DNA of 64,000 nt from Bacteroides ihuae (GCF_900104585.1 NZ_FNVX01000005.1:186001-250000), one strand, 5' to 3'; shown: positions 15,930-25,543, numbered from the stretch's first letter. Program-made: numbers and translations. Notes: generated by a model not told the origin, from the sequence alone.

Positions 15930-18287
15930 GTGCAAATGAAACAGCCTCGGATTACATATATGCTTGCTCTTTTGTTGTTCACTGCAATTGCCGTGATTGG
16001 GTGTATTGAGCAGGATAATCTGTATGATCCAAGCTTTCAGACAGAAAACCCACTGGACTTGTCGGCTCCCGATGGATTTGATTGGTCTACGGTGTCGACA
16101 GTGCAAATTAGTATAGAGGCTAATGATGAATTTGATGGAGCATACTACTACTCAATAGCAATATATGATAATAACCCTATTGCTGCGACTGACTCTATAG
16201 CTGCTTTGGCAAGAGGAGTGGCCAAGAAGGGGCAGAACCTTACTGCTACATTAACTTTATCCAAAGAAACGGAGTTTCTTTATATTGAGCAAACTGACCC
16301 AAGAGGACGAAGTGTGGTCAAGTCTTACCCTGTAGCGGAGAATATGACGTGTGATTTTAGTTCGGCTTCTACTACTACAAAGGCTGCAAGTAGTACACGC
16401 GCTGTTACAACAACCAGAGCTACTATAAGTATGCCCGACTATACTGTTATTCCATCGAATGCTGTGGAAGTCTCTACCTTGGTTTCATGGGATGCCTTGC
16501 GGGACAATAGCAACTATAAAATGACAGGGACCTATGATACTAACTTCAACTACTACGGTGGTACAGGAACGAAGCTTTATATCTCAGGTACTTGGAATAT
16601 GCCTTCGAACTTTACCGTTCAGAGGGGTCTCGAAATTATTGTGATGAATGGTGCAAAGATAGTGAGTACACATGATCTGAACTTTAATGGTTCTTCTTAT
16701 CTTACGGTCATGCCGGGGGGATCTGTTAGTATTAAAAATCTAGCTTTCTCCAGTTCAGAAAATGAATGTAAGAATTGGGGTAATTTAGAGGTAAATCAAA
16801 CTATCACGGCTAGCTCAGGAGGCTTGTTCTATTCAAAGGGTACAGTCACAGCCAAAGATGTTACTTTCAATAGTGCATCACCTATTCAGAATGAAGGAAA
16901 GATGACACTGAGTGGCAAATTAACGATGCCTAGTAATGCAACGCTTACGAATTCGGGCGAGATTACAGCGTCAGACTTGGACGCAAATTCATTGACGTTG
17001 ACGAACGATGGCACAATGATTTTTGATAGAATAACAAGCATTGGCAATAGCCATTTAAACAATAACTGTTATATAGAAAGTACTTCCAGAGCTTTAATTA
17101 GTGGAAGCGTGGTAAACTTAAATAAAGGGTATATAAAAGCGGTACACCTTACTATTACGGGTTCTACCGTCAACCTACTTAATGGTTCAATGATTGAGGC
17201 TACAGAAGATTTAGATCACACGTCGTGGAGTGATACATACGATGGCGGAACAGGCACTCGATCTCTACTTAAAGCTCCGAAGATGATTGGTTACGGATTC
17301 AAATATAATGGAAACCTGACGATAGAAGTTGACACACATCCTGTCAATGCTTTGTATTCACAAACATATCAATTGAACAGTCCGGCTCAAATGGCAGGAT
17401 ATGGAAAATCGAATGTAGTGATAGAGGTTTGTACTGGTACTGCCAACGGAGGAAACCCTGGAACAGATCCGGGTAATCCTACATTTCCGGTGGAAAGTGT
17501 GAACGATACAAAATACACGTATCTGTTTGAGGACCAATGGCCAATCTATGGCGATTATGATATGAATGATATTGTGTTGCGGATTGACAAAACCACGATG
17601 TATCTTAATTCGAGTAACAAAGTAGAGAAGTTGAAAATTGATGTCGAACTTTTGGCTGTGGGCGCTACTAAAACTATTGCAGCCGCTGTGCAATTAGATG
17701 ACGTTGCTGTAGCAGCAGTGTCATCTGTAGAATATAGTGATAAACCGACTTCCTTGTTTAGTTTTACTAGTCAAGGGTTGGAAGATGGGCAATCGAAGGC
17801 TGTGATACCGCTATTTGCTAATGCTCATCGATTTATGGGTAGCGCTACTAATAATTTTATCAATACGGTGATAGGTAGTAGCTATAATGTAGCGACCGCT
17901 CCCGTCATAACGATTACGGTGTTATTTGATCATGCGACTCTCTCTCCTGAGAATTTTAGTATCAGTAAATTAAACCTCTTCATCATTACTGATGGCCTAA
18001 GTAATAACAGGAAGGAAGTACATGTGGCTACTTATCATCCTACGGATAGAGCGAATACTATTTACTTTGGCAACCATAATGATGCTACTTCAGTGTCAGG
18101 TAATAAGTACTATGTGAGTAAAGACGGCCTTGCATGGGGAATACTTGTACCTGCGGCTATTAGTTATCCCAAGGAATATGTGGATATTAAAACAGTCTTT
18201 CCACAGTTTGCCACTTGGGTGGTTTCGGGTGGCACTCAAAACACGAATTGGTATACTACTTATGACGGAAATGGTATTTATAAATAA
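15930..18287 (+). CDS. LruC domain-containing surface lipoprotein
   Basis: This 785-residue protein has a lipoprotein signal ending in VIGC (C25). The first part is beta-rich with a Thr/Ser/Ala stretch (about 145-170). A long middle of short repeating strands (about 205-460, ending in N-G/D turns) looks like a right-handed beta-helix or similar solenoid. Residues about 530-775 carry the LruC domain, marked by EDQWPIYGDYDMNDIVL, which resembles the Bacteroidota FEDxWPxxGDYDxND signature. It is presumably displayed on the surface. It is divergent from the fimbrillin-nuclease operon, making a block of surface proteins. An adhesin or matrix role is inferred; no enzyme motif is seen. Confidence 0.8.
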   Translation: MQMKQPRITYMLALLLFTAIAVIGCIEQDNLYDPSFQTENPLDLSAPDGFDWSTVSTVQISIEANDEFDGAYYYSIAIYDNNPIAATDSIAALARGVAKKGQNLTATLTLSKETEFLYIEQTDPRGRSVVKSYPVAENMTCDFSSASTTTKAASSTRAVTTTRATISMPDYTVIPSNAVEVSTLVSWDALRDNSNYKMTGTYDTNFNYYGGTGTKLYISGTWNMPSNFTVQRGLEIIVMNGAKIVSTHDLNFNGSSYLTVMPGGSVSIKNLAFSSSENECKNWGNLEVNQTITASSGGLFYSKGTVTAKDVTFNSASPIQNEGKMTLSGKLTMPSNATLTNSGEITASDLDANSLTLTNDGTMIFDRITSIGNSHLNNNCYIESTSRALISGSVVNLNKGYIKAVHLTITGSTVNLLNGSMIEATEDLDHTSWSDTYDGGTGTRSLLKAPKMIGYGFKYNGNLTIEVDTHPVNALYSQTYQLNSPAQMAGYGKSNVVIEVCTGTANGGNPGTDPGNPTFPVESVNDTKYTYLFEDQWPIYGDYDMNDIVLRIDKTTMYLNSSNKVEKLKIDVELLAVGATKTIAAAVQLDDVAVAAVSSVEYSDKPTSLFSFTSQGLEDGQSKAVIPLFANAHRFMGSATNNFINTVIGSSYNVATAPVITITVLFDHATLSPENFSISKLNLFIITDGLSNNRKEVHVATYHPTDRANTIYFGNHNDATSVSGNKYYVSKDGLAWGILVPAAISYPKEYVDIKTVFPQFATWVVSGGTQNTNWYTTYDGNGIYK

Positions 18288-18466
18288 TGAACTATTCTAC
18301 TCATTGGCTATCTAATCTGAATTGAAACTCTTCTAGCTATGTTATCTACCACTAATATAGTGCAATAAGTGTTGCAAAATATTTACTAGTATTAAAGCAA
18401 TAGGGCGAATGTTTTGTTTTTGAACTTTTTTCAGTAAATTTAAAACTAAGCAATATTACTATTCTT

Positions 18467-18510
18467 TATTTTTGCCTCTCGTATTGATAATCATCTAAAA
18501 TTACAGGAGG
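18467..18510 (+). promoter_or_regulatory. -7 box and unusually strong Shine-Dalgarno of the NEW3/ABC operon
   Basis: TATTTTTG at 18467-18474 fits the -7 consensus. AGGAGG at 18505-18510 lies 7 bases before the ATG at 18518. Strong SD sites are uncommon in this window. Confidence 0.6.
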
Positions 18511-18517
18511 TTTTTTT

Positions 18518-19678
18518 ATGACAATGCGAATTAGTTATTTAAATCTATTATTGTTTTTACTAGTGGGCTCTATTCCCGCTAAAATCTATGCCTCAGCAGA
18601 TTCTATACGGATAAAAGGCGTAGCGTTGTACACTCCCTACACTAAGATTTCAGTTCCGCCGGGAGAATCAATCGATTACAGTATTGACGTTATCAACAAG
18701 ACGGGATCAGTGAAGAATGCAGCAATTTCTATCAGGGGGTTACCGAAAGGGTGGGGGTATGAACTGAAGTCGGGCGGATGGACGATCAATCAGTTATCGG
18801 TCCTTCCAAATGACAAGAAAAATTTTTCATTTAAGGTGGATGTTCCTTTGAAAGTAAACAAAGGATCTTATCATTTCATTGTTTCTGCCAACGGATTATA
18901 CCAGTTGCCTCTGACAGTAGTGGTATCTGAGCAAGGTACCTATCAAACAGAGTTCACTACAGACCAAGTGAATATGGAGGGTAGTGCTGAAGCTACATTT
19001 ACTTTTAATGCAACATTGAAGAACCGTACGGCCGAAAAACAACTGTATGCACTGATGGCCAATACGCCACGGGGATGGAGTGTTGCTTTTAAACCAAATG
19101 GTAAACAGGCAACTTCTGTGGAGGTAGAACCTAACGCCACGGCGAATGTGACTGTTGACATTAATCCACCTGCAAATATAAAGGTGGGGACTTATCGAAT
19201 CCCGGTTCGAGCTGCCAATGGATCTACTTCTGCCGACTTGGGATTTGAAGTTGTGATTAAAGGCTCGTATAAGATGGAACTAACGACTCCTAAAGGTTTG
19301 TTGAGTGCAGACATTACGGCAGGAGACACTAAACGCATTGAATTACAAGTTAAAAATACAGGTACGATAGACTTGACGGATGTACAACTGACAGCTAATC
19401 AGCCGGTGGATTGGAATGTCACTTTTGAGCCGCAAAAGCTAACTTTGGTCAAAGCTGGAGAAACGGCACAAGTGGTGGCTACAGTGAAAGCATCGAAAAA
19501 AGCTCTTCCCGGAGATTATGTCACCAAGATTGAGGCACGAACACCCGAAACGACTTCTGCAGCTGAATTTAGAATTTCCGTAAAGACACCTTTGATTTGG
19601 GGATGGGTGGGCATCTTGATTATCATTGGCGCTTGTGGCGGTGTCTATTTCTTGTTCCGTAAATATGGGAGGAGGTAA
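18518..19678 (+). CDS. NEW3-domain extracytoplasmic protein with C-terminal membrane anchor
   Basis: This 386-residue protein has an N-terminal signal peptide (cleavage near residue 25) followed by three Ig-like NEW3 (COG1470) units. The units are recognised by repeated phrases such as NKTGSVKNAAISIRGLPKGW, LMANTPRGWSVAFKP and GTIDLTDVQLTANQPVDWNV. A single C-terminal transmembrane helix (about 358-378) and a short basic tail follow. The bulk should be outside the cytoplasmic membrane. It is followed by an ABC ATPase 2 bases after its stop and a permease, so the three genes form one module. It may be the extracytoplasmic partner of the transporter. The substrate is unknown. Confidence 0.8.
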   Translation: MTMRISYLNLLLFLLVGSIPAKIYASADSIRIKGVALYTPYTKISVPPGESIDYSIDVINKTGSVKNAAISIRGLPKGWGYELKSGGWTINQLSVLPNDKKNFSFKVDVPLKVNKGSYHFIVSANGLYQLPLTVVVSEQGTYQTEFTTDQVNMEGSAEATFTFNATLKNRTAEKQLYALMANTPRGWSVAFKPNGKQATSVEVEPNATANVTVDINPPANIKVGTYRIPVRAANGSTSADLGFEVVIKGSYKMELTTPKGLLSADITAGDTKRIELQVKNTGTIDLTDVQLTANQPVDWNVTFEPQKLTLVKAGETAQVVATVKASKKALPGDYVTKIEARTPETTSAAEFRISVKTPLIWGWVGILIIIGACGGVYFLFRKYGRR

Positions 19679-19680
19679 GC

Positions 19681-20658
19681 ATGTGTGCACCTGTTATAGA
19701 ACTTATCGGTTTAACTAAGAAGTACGGTGCATTTACTGCGGTCAATCATTTGAATCTAACTATCAAGAAAGGTGAGATATTCGGTTTGCTAGGACCAAAC
19801 GGTGCAGGCAAATCAACAACTATCTTGATGATGTTGGGACTTACGGACCCAAGCTCGGGTATCGTGAGAGTCTGTGGCATCAATTCGACGACTGAACCCA
19901 TCGAAGTGAAGCGCAAGGTAGGTTACTTACCTGATGATGTTGGCTTTTATGATGATCGGACCGGCATAGAAAACCTTATTTACACAGCGTCACTAAACGG
20001 CTTTAACCGGACGGAAGCATCTGCCAGAGCGGAACAATTGCTTATGCGTGTGGGGTTAGAAGTGGATAGGAAGAAGAAAACCGGAAAATATTCTCGCGGA
20101 ATGCGCCAGCGATTGGGACTTGCAGATGTGTTGATAAAACAGCCGGAAGTAATTATTCTGGATGAGCCCACTTCGGGGATAGATCCTGCTGGAGTACGTG
20201 AGTTTATGGACTTGATAATGCAATTGAGCAGAGAGGAGGGATTGACTGTACTTTTTTCTTCACATCATTTGCATCAAGTGCAGCAGGTGTGTGATAGGGT
20301 AGGAATCTTTGTTTCCGGAGAACTCTTGGCTGAGGGAGATATTCCTTCGCTATCACAAAAGCTCTTCTCTGGTGAGCCATTTGTAGTTGAAGCAGGCATT
20401 GTCACTGATTCTTTTGCTGTGGCGGAAAGGACTTCTCGTAAAGAAGAACTGGAAGCCTGTTTAAAAAAGCTTGAAGGGGTATTGACAGTGCAGCTGACTA
20501 ACGATATTTTCCATATAGGCTGTTCAAACGATATTTGTCCTGAGATAGCCAGAACTATTGTTGCATCAGGTGTCGGGCTTAATTATTTGCAAAAGAAAGA
20601 GCACGGACTTGATGATATTTATAATCGCTATTTTGAAGGAGGTAAGACACATGAATAA
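19681..20658 (+). CDS. ABC transporter ATP-binding protein (ABC-2 type)
   Basis: This 325-residue protein has Walker A GPNGAGKST (about 39-47), the signature YSRGMRQRL, Walker B VIILDEPTSG, and a switch histidine in SSHHLHQV. The C-terminal extension after residue 225 is typical of exporters of the NatA/CcmA-like class. It drives export through the neighbouring permease at the cytoplasmic membrane. Its stop overlaps the permease start by 8 bases, so the two are translationally coupled. The cargo cannot be read from sequence. Confidence 0.92.
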   Translation: MCAPVIELIGLTKKYGAFTAVNHLNLTIKKGEIFGLLGPNGAGKSTTILMMLGLTDPSSGIVRVCGINSTTEPIEVKRKVGYLPDDVGFYDDRTGIENLIYTASLNGFNRTEASARAEQLLMRVGLEVDRKKKTGKYSRGMRQRLGLADVLIKQPEVIILDEPTSGIDPAGVREFMDLIMQLSREEGLTVLFSSHHLHQVQQVCDRVGIFVSGELLAEGDIPSLSQKLFSGEPFVVEAGIVTDSFAVAERTSRKEELEACLKKLEGVLTVQLTNDIFHIGCSNDICPEIARTIVASGVGLNYLQKKEHGLDDIYNRYFEGGKTHE

Positions 20659-21607
20659 GAACACTCATCCTTTCTGGGTTATTGTGAATAAAGAGGTTAC
20701 AGATTATGTGAAGAGTTGGCGGTTTATTATCTTGATTCTCATTATCGCTTTCACTTGCATGGGATCTCTTTACACAGCTTTGAGTAGCTTTAGCTCTGCT
20801 GTGAAACCTAATGATCCTGACGGTTCATTTTTCTTTTTGAAGTTATTCACCATTTCAGATGGAACGCTTCCACCTTTCATTGTCTTCATCAGTTTTCTGG
20901 GACCACTGCTAGGCATTGCATTGGGCTTTGACGCTATTAACTCCGAACAGAATAAAGGAACATTGAGTCGCATCATGTCACAGCCTATTCATCGTGACTA
21001 CTTGATTAATGCCAAATTTGTAGGGGCGTTAATCGTGATAAGTGTAATGCTTTTCGCCTTGGGATTTCTGGTGATGGGCTTTGGTCTGATTAAGATTGGA
21101 ATACCACCTACAGCTGAGGCGTTTTTACGCATGATTGCTTTTATTGTTATTGCTATCTTTTACGTGGCATTTTGGCTGAATCTTTCCATTTTCTTCTCGG
21201 TGCAATTTCGTCAGGCTGCTACGTCGGCTTTGGCATGCATTGCTATATGGTTGTTCTTTAGCGTATTCTATACAATGATAATCAACCTCATTGGCAAGGC
21301 TATTGCGCCTCCCCAGACTGCAAGTATGGAGCAGATTATGAGTTATCAAAAGTTTATGCTCGGTTTGTTGAGGCTCGCACCAAGCGAACTTTTTAGTGAA
21401 GCGACCAGTACTTTATTGATGCCTTCGGTACGTAGCCTGGGACCACTTACTATGGAGCAGGTTCATGGTGCTATCCCAAGCCCCTTGCCTCTGGGACAGA
21501 GTTTATTGATCGTTTGGCCGCAGCTTACGGGGCTGATTGCTGCTACAGTTATTTGTTTTGCATTGTCATACATAAGCTTTATGCGAAGAGAAATTCGACC
21601 AAGATAG
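20651..21607 (+). CDS. ABC-2 type permease
   Basis: Using the ATG at 20651 (MNKNTHPFW) gives 318 residues. The longer frame beginning at 20558 lies inside the ATPase gene and adds no membrane signal. It has about six hydrophobic helices with the ABC-2 layout: one helix near residue 20-40, a long outside loop containing DPDGSFFFLKLF, then helices near 90, 140, 175, 200 and 290. The phrase INSEQNKGTLSRIMSQPIHRD is the typical cytosolic coupling segment of NatB/ABC2 permeases. It works with the ATPase and perhaps the NEW3 protein. The substrate is unknown. Confidence 0.88.
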   Translation: MNKNTHPFWVIVNKEVTDYVKSWRFIILILIIAFTCMGSLYTALSSFSSAVKPNDPDGSFFFLKLFTISDGTLPPFIVFISFLGPLLGIALGFDAINSEQNKGTLSRIMSQPIHRDYLINAKFVGALIVISVMLFALGFLVMGFGLIKIGIPPTAEAFLRMIAFIVIAIFYVAFWLNLSIFFSVQFRQAATSALACIAIWLFFSVFYTMIINLIGKAIAPPQTASMEQIMSYQKFMLGLLRLAPSELFSEATSTLLMPSVRSLGPLTMEQVHGAIPSPLPLGQSLLIVWPQLTGLIAATVICFALSYISFMRREIRPR

Positions 21608-21665
21608 TCGATTATAATTTGGAAGTACCGATTATTATTTTACTTTTGCAAGCAAAACAATAATT

Positions 21666-22439
21666 ATGATATTCTATTTCTCTGGAACAGGTAACTCCAA
21701 ATGGATAGCAGAACAAGTAGCCACTCATCAGCATGAAAGATTAATTTCTATTGCCGATGAACTTTCTTCTGGTGACAATTTACTAGAATATACTTTGGGG
21801 GAAACAGAGGCAGTTGGCTTTGTTTTCCCCATTTATTCATGGGCCCCTCCTGCCATAGTGATGGAGTTTATTAAGAAAGCACACTTTGCCAATGCCCAAG
21901 GGCACTATTTCTTTTATGTTTGTTCGTGTGGCGATGAAGTAGGGCTCACGCAGGATATCATGAACAAGATTGTGCGCCGAAAGGAGTGGGAGTGGCAGGC
22001 TGGTTTTTCAGTGATTATGCCCAATAATTACGTTTGCCTGCCAGGCTTTGATACTGATCCTAAAGAAGTGGAAGAGAAAAAGCTCAAAGAGGCAGTGGTG
22101 GAAGTAAAACGGATAAACGAAAGGATCTCCGAACGTGCTGCTCCTTTGTTTGAGTGCAAGAAAGGTAGTTGGGCTTTTCTGAAAAGTCGTATAATCTGGC
22201 CATTTTTTAATAAATATCAGGTTACAGCCAAACCCTTCTTTGCTACGGATGATTGCATTTCATGCGGACTATGCGAGAAACATTGTCCCGTACATAACGT
22301 GAAAGTAGATATCAAGCCCACTTGGGGAGAACATTGTACTTCATGTCTGGCCTGTTACCATATTTGTCCGCGTCATGCTGTTCATTATGGTAAAGCTACC
22401 CTTAAAAAGCACCAATATTTCCATTCGGAGTTTAAGTAA
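21666..22439 (+). CDS. EFR1-type protein: flavodoxin-like domain plus two 4Fe-4S clusters
   Basis: This 257-residue protein has a flavodoxin-like N-terminal domain with an FMN phosphate loop YFSGTGNSKW (residues 4-13). Near 197-230 it has two ferredoxin-type cluster motifs, CISCGLCEKHCPV and CTSCLACYHICPR, giving eight cysteines for two 4Fe-4S clusters. This is the EFR1 family of cytoplasmic electron-transfer proteins common in anaerobes. The redox partner is unknown. It lies 22 bases upstream of a Crp/Fnr regulator and may be co-transcribed with it, which fits a redox theme. Confidence 0.88.
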   Translation: MIFYFSGTGNSKWIAEQVATHQHERLISIADELSSGDNLLEYTLGETEAVGFVFPIYSWAPPAIVMEFIKKAHFANAQGHYFFYVCSCGDEVGLTQDIMNKIVRRKEWEWQAGFSVIMPNNYVCLPGFDTDPKEVEEKKLKEAVVEVKRINERISERAAPLFECKKGSWAFLKSRIIWPFFNKYQVTAKPFFATDDCISCGLCEKHCPVHNVKVDIKPTWGEHCTSCLACYHICPRHAVHYGKATLKKHQYFHSEFK

Positions 22440-22461
22440 TCTTAAATTAAACTCTACTACT

Positions 22462-23049
22462 ATGAAAGAAAGCCCATTTACTCACGAAGAGGCCATGTCT
22501 GTTGGTTTATTCAAGAATTTGAATACGCCCAAGGAAGCTGCTGCACTTATAGCCGGAGTGATGAAGAGGTTTGACTTGAAACGGGGAGATATGTTGCTAA
22601 AAGAAGGACAAATATGTAAGTACATATATTATGTTTCTACAGGTGCTATCAGACAGTATTATTTTAAAAGAAACAAAGAGATCACAGAGTATTTTGCGCT
22701 TGAGAATATGGGTTTCTTTTGTGTCGAAAGCTTTATTAAGCATGTTCCTACTTATCTTAATATCACTGCGTTAGAAAATGCAGTCGTGATTGGTATTCCT
22801 CGTGAACCATTGTTTGCACTTCGCAAAATTAATTGGGATGTAGAATGCTTCTACCGAACTTGTATAGAAAACTCTCTCATAACCTCTCAACATCGGATGT
22901 ATTCTATGCAATTTGAAACGGCCCGAGAGAGATACGAACGAATGATACATGATTTTCCTACTATCATACAGAGAGTTCCATCTGTATACATTGCCTCTTA
23001 TCTGGGTATCTCTCCTGAGACACTGAGCAGAGTAAAAGGCCTTAAATAA
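22462..23049 (+). CDS. Crp/Fnr family transcription regulator
   Basis: Starting at ATG 22462 (MKESPFTHEE) gives 195 residues; an upstream in-frame ATG at 22375 lies inside the EFR1 gene. A cyclic-nucleotide-binding-type beta-roll (about 20-125) carries LKRGDMLLKEGQICKYIYYV, then a dimer helix, then a short HTH ending SPETLSRVKGLK. The ETLSR core of the recognition helix matches the E-x-x-S-R of FNR, whose site is TTGAT-N4-ATCAA. It lacks the N-terminal cysteine cluster of FNR, so its effector is different or absent. Two FNR-like palindromes lie just downstream, before the TonB receptor gene. Confidence 0.88.
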   Translation: MKESPFTHEEAMSVGLFKNLNTPKEAAALIAGVMKRFDLKRGDMLLKEGQICKYIYYVSTGAIRQYYFKRNKEITEYFALENMGFFCVESFIKHVPTYLNITALENAVVIGIPREPLFALRKINWDVECFYRTCIENSLITSQHRMYSMQFETARERYERMIHDFPTIIQRVPSVYIASYLGISPETLSRVKGLK

Positions 23050-23101
23050 CCATTTGCTTTCTTATAGTAAGTATATCTAGTATGCTAGGCATAGTAGATG
23101 T

Positions 23102-23196
23102 ACCTTCATTCCTTGACATTTGTCAAGGAATGAAGGTGAGGAAATTAGTTCTTGATATATATCAAGATACTTTGAGTGGTATCTCTGCTATTTTTG
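23102..23196 (+). promoter_or_regulatory. Predicted Crp/Fnr-controlled promoter of the TonB receptor gene
   Basis: Two palindromes are visible, TTGACATTTGTCAA (23113-23126) and TTGATATATATCAA (23152-23165), with centres 39 bases apart. The second is a perfect FNR-type site. A -7 box TATTTTTG lies at 23189-23196, which would put the second site around -44, an activator position. The first is embedded in a longer inverted repeat (23102-23137) that might instead end the regulator transcript, though no T-run follows it. Confidence 0.6.
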
Positions 23197-23238
23197 AATC
23201 GAATAAAAAAACTAAAGTAATAATTAACCTTTAATGCC

Positions 23239-25503
23239 ATGAGAAATAACAAGTTTTTATTATTATTGCTTGGAGCGCTCGCTATACCGGTAATCTCATT
23301 CGCTCAGGATGAAGTAAAAAAAGATTCTGTGCAGGACGCAAAAGAAGTAAAAAATCGGAATGTGATGCTGAATGCTTCCAGTGACAATCAACCGCGTCAG
23401 ATATCAATAGGTTTACCTTCAAGTCTTTCAGCCACAATTTATGAAGATGGTTTACCTGTTTCTTATAATGTTTGGCCTTGTTTGCCTTATTTGTATTGGA
23501 CAGGAACAGCAGCTCATGGTCGCATGGGGTTGATGTCACTTGGTGAAAGTGCCATTACAAACGGAGCTGTAAATTATGCGGTGCAGTCGTATACCAGACA
23601 AGGGGGGGGCAACTTTGAAGGACACTTGAATTACAAGACAAATACTTTCAATTTACAGCGTTTTGATATGGCGGTAGCCGGTCCTATTGCTAATGGATGG
23701 AGTTATTCATTCGGAGCTTACTTCAATCTGGATCCGGGGTCAAATAAATTGGCTGATGTGCAATATGCCACCGATATGAAAATCTTTAAAGCGGGAATAA
23801 CTAAAACCTTGAACAATAATCGAGGTAAAATCAACCTGTTCTATCGTTATGCCTATACGAAAAGCATGTCAGATAGTTACGGTCCGTTTGTCTATGTTGG
23901 TGATGGAAGTGTAAAAGAATACAATGGATTCGAATTAGGACACGATGGATTTCTCCCTGCTAACGGATTGATTACCTATACGGATGTAATGACAGGTGAG
24001 TCGAAAACCATAAACCGCAAAGATGGAATACATGCGTTAAATAATAGTCTTATTTTTAATTTTAATTACAAGTTAAACAACAGCATGAACTTAGATATTC
24101 GCTCTAAGTATAACTATGCAAACAGTTATTACGCAACATTGGCTTTGGCTGGGGTTGGACAAGCTATGGCTAGCTCAGGCTATACCTATGCATACGATTA
24201 CAATGGAAATCAGGCAGGTTCAATATTCACAGGCAATTACAACAGTCGCTATATGTTGCGAGATATTGCTTTCGAACGTGATTGGCTTACTACAGCCGAA
24301 CTGACAGGTGCTAATAATGGTCATAAATGGCGTGTCGGTACCAATTTGTTTTGGAACAGACAGGGAATACAAGCTAGCACAGGTGTTCTTGCACATACAG
24401 TAGAGGCTGATCCTGCATGGTTGCTCCATGACGGATCTCAGACTTATGCCGCAAACACAGGTGGAGAGTACTATGATACCCATGAGACAAAATTCTCATT
24501 GTATCTATCCGATGAAAAACAGCTTACGAATAGACTTTGGCTGTCCGCAGGAGCTCGTTTGGAATATTATTCCGTGGGAGGAAAAAATGCGCTGGCTTAT
24601 CTCAATGCCACAGATGAGAGTGCTACCTACTCCGAAAATATCCGTACTATTGGTTTTAATGTAGCTGATGGAAAGATAACCAAATTCAGTAAAAATTGGG
24701 TGAATCCGGTTGCTACCATTAACGGGCGATATACCATCAGTCACGGATTTGGAGCTATTGGCGAGTATGTGTATGCTATACAACATCCGAATTCTCAGGA
24801 TTTTGCAGGGGCATATATGCCGATTCTCGATGCGGTAGATATCAAATTGGGACGCTTAGGTCTCTTTTGGAATACTCCTTGGATGCAATTAGTATCACAA
24901 GTATCTGTCATTAGCCAGAGCAATTACAAATCGCGGACACAGTTTACGAACCCTAACAATGCGTCAGATGTTGTAACTTTACCGATCACAAACGATGTGC
25001 AAACCAAGGGATGGACAACAGACGTTGTACTCAATCCATTCAAAGGCTTTACATTTCATGGCCTTTTGACCATTCAAGACCCGAAGTATAAGAATTTTAC
25101 GATGACACCCACATTCAGCGACGGTACATCGAAAAATTATGATTTCACCGATAAAGTCACTACTGGTGTGAGTAAGACAATTATTGAGCTTGATCCAAGC
25201 TATTCATTCGATAAATTTCGTATTTGGGCAAGTTTCCGTTATCAGAGCAAGCAGTATATCAATAAGACTAACTCGCTATATTTTAATGGACGTTGGGAGA
25301 CATTTGGTGGAGTGGATTATAAAGTAAACAAGATACTTAGTCTATCTGCTAATGTAATTAATATTCTTAATCAAAAAGGCGCCAGTGGTAGTATCGGAGC
25401 GGCCGATTTAATCGAAGATGTATCAGCATACAAGAATTATCTGATGGCGGGATCATATATTCGACCATTTACCGTAGAATTCTCTGCTCGTCTGAATTTT
25501 TAA
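23239..25503 (+). CDS. TonB-dependent receptor-type outer membrane protein with reduced plug
   Basis: This 754-residue protein has a signal peptide (cleaved after ISFAQ, residue 22). A short N-terminal part (about 23-140) contains a plug-like segment (LPSSLSATIYEDGLPV and INGAVNYAVQ-like strands). A long beta-barrel with alternating aromatic strands follows and ends in the outer-membrane C-terminal F (FSARLNF). The carboxypeptidase-like domain and the usual TonB-box region of SusC proteins are missing, and no SusD gene follows. It is followed by esterase and glycosidase genes, so import or binding of a glycoside or aromatic-linked sugar is plausible. Control by the upstream Crp/Fnr protein is inferred. 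Confidence 0.8.
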   Translation: MRNNKFLLLLLGALAIPVISFAQDEVKKDSVQDAKEVKNRNVMLNASSDNQPRQISIGLPSSLSATIYEDGLPVSYNVWPCLPYLYWTGTAAHGRMGLMSLGESAITNGAVNYAVQSYTRQGGGNFEGHLNYKTNTFNLQRFDMAVAGPIANGWSYSFGAYFNLDPGSNKLADVQYATDMKIFKAGITKTLNNNRGKINLFYRYAYTKSMSDSYGPFVYVGDGSVKEYNGFELGHDGFLPANGLITYTDVMTGESKTINRKDGIHALNNSLIFNFNYKLNNSMNLDIRSKYNYANSYYATLALAGVGQAMASSGYTYAYDYNGNQAGSIFTGNYNSRYMLRDIAFERDWLTTAELTGANNGHKWRVGTNLFWNRQGIQASTGVLAHTVEADPAWLLHDGSQTYAANTGGEYYDTHETKFSLYLSDEKQLTNRLWLSAGARLEYYSVGGKNALAYLNATDESATYSENIRTIGFNVADGKITKFSKNWVNPVATINGRYTISHGFGAIGEYVYAIQHPNSQDFAGAYMPILDAVDIKLGRLGLFWNTPWMQLVSQVSVISQSNYKSRTQFTNPNNASDVVTLPITNDVQTKGWTTDVVLNPFKGFTFHGLLTIQDPKYKNFTMTPTFSDGTSKNYDFTDKVTTGVSKTIIELDPSYSFDKFRIWASFRYQSKQYINKTNSLYFNGRWETFGGVDYKVNKILSLSANVINILNQKGASGSIGAADLIEDVSAYKNYLMAGSYIRPFTVEFSARLNF

Positions 25504-25514
25504 TAAATAAATAA

Positions 25515-25532
25515 TATGAGAATATTCTCATA
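25515..25532 (+). repeat. Perfect 18-base palindrome between receptor and esterase
   Basis: TATGAGAATATTCTCATA lies 12 bases upstream of the esterase ATG. It could be a small attenuating hairpin or an operator. There is no T-run. Confidence 0.5.
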
Positions 25533-25543
25533 AGATTGGACTT

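Noticed and set aside
23102..23137. Inverted repeat as a plain terminator of the Crp/Fnr gene
   Set aside because: No T-run follows, and its core together with the next palindrome matches FNR-type operators better; a double role cannot be excluded.
23239..25503. SusC assignment for the receptor
   Set aside because: No carboxypeptidase-like N-terminal domain, no SusD partner, and the length (754) is short for SusC (about 1000).
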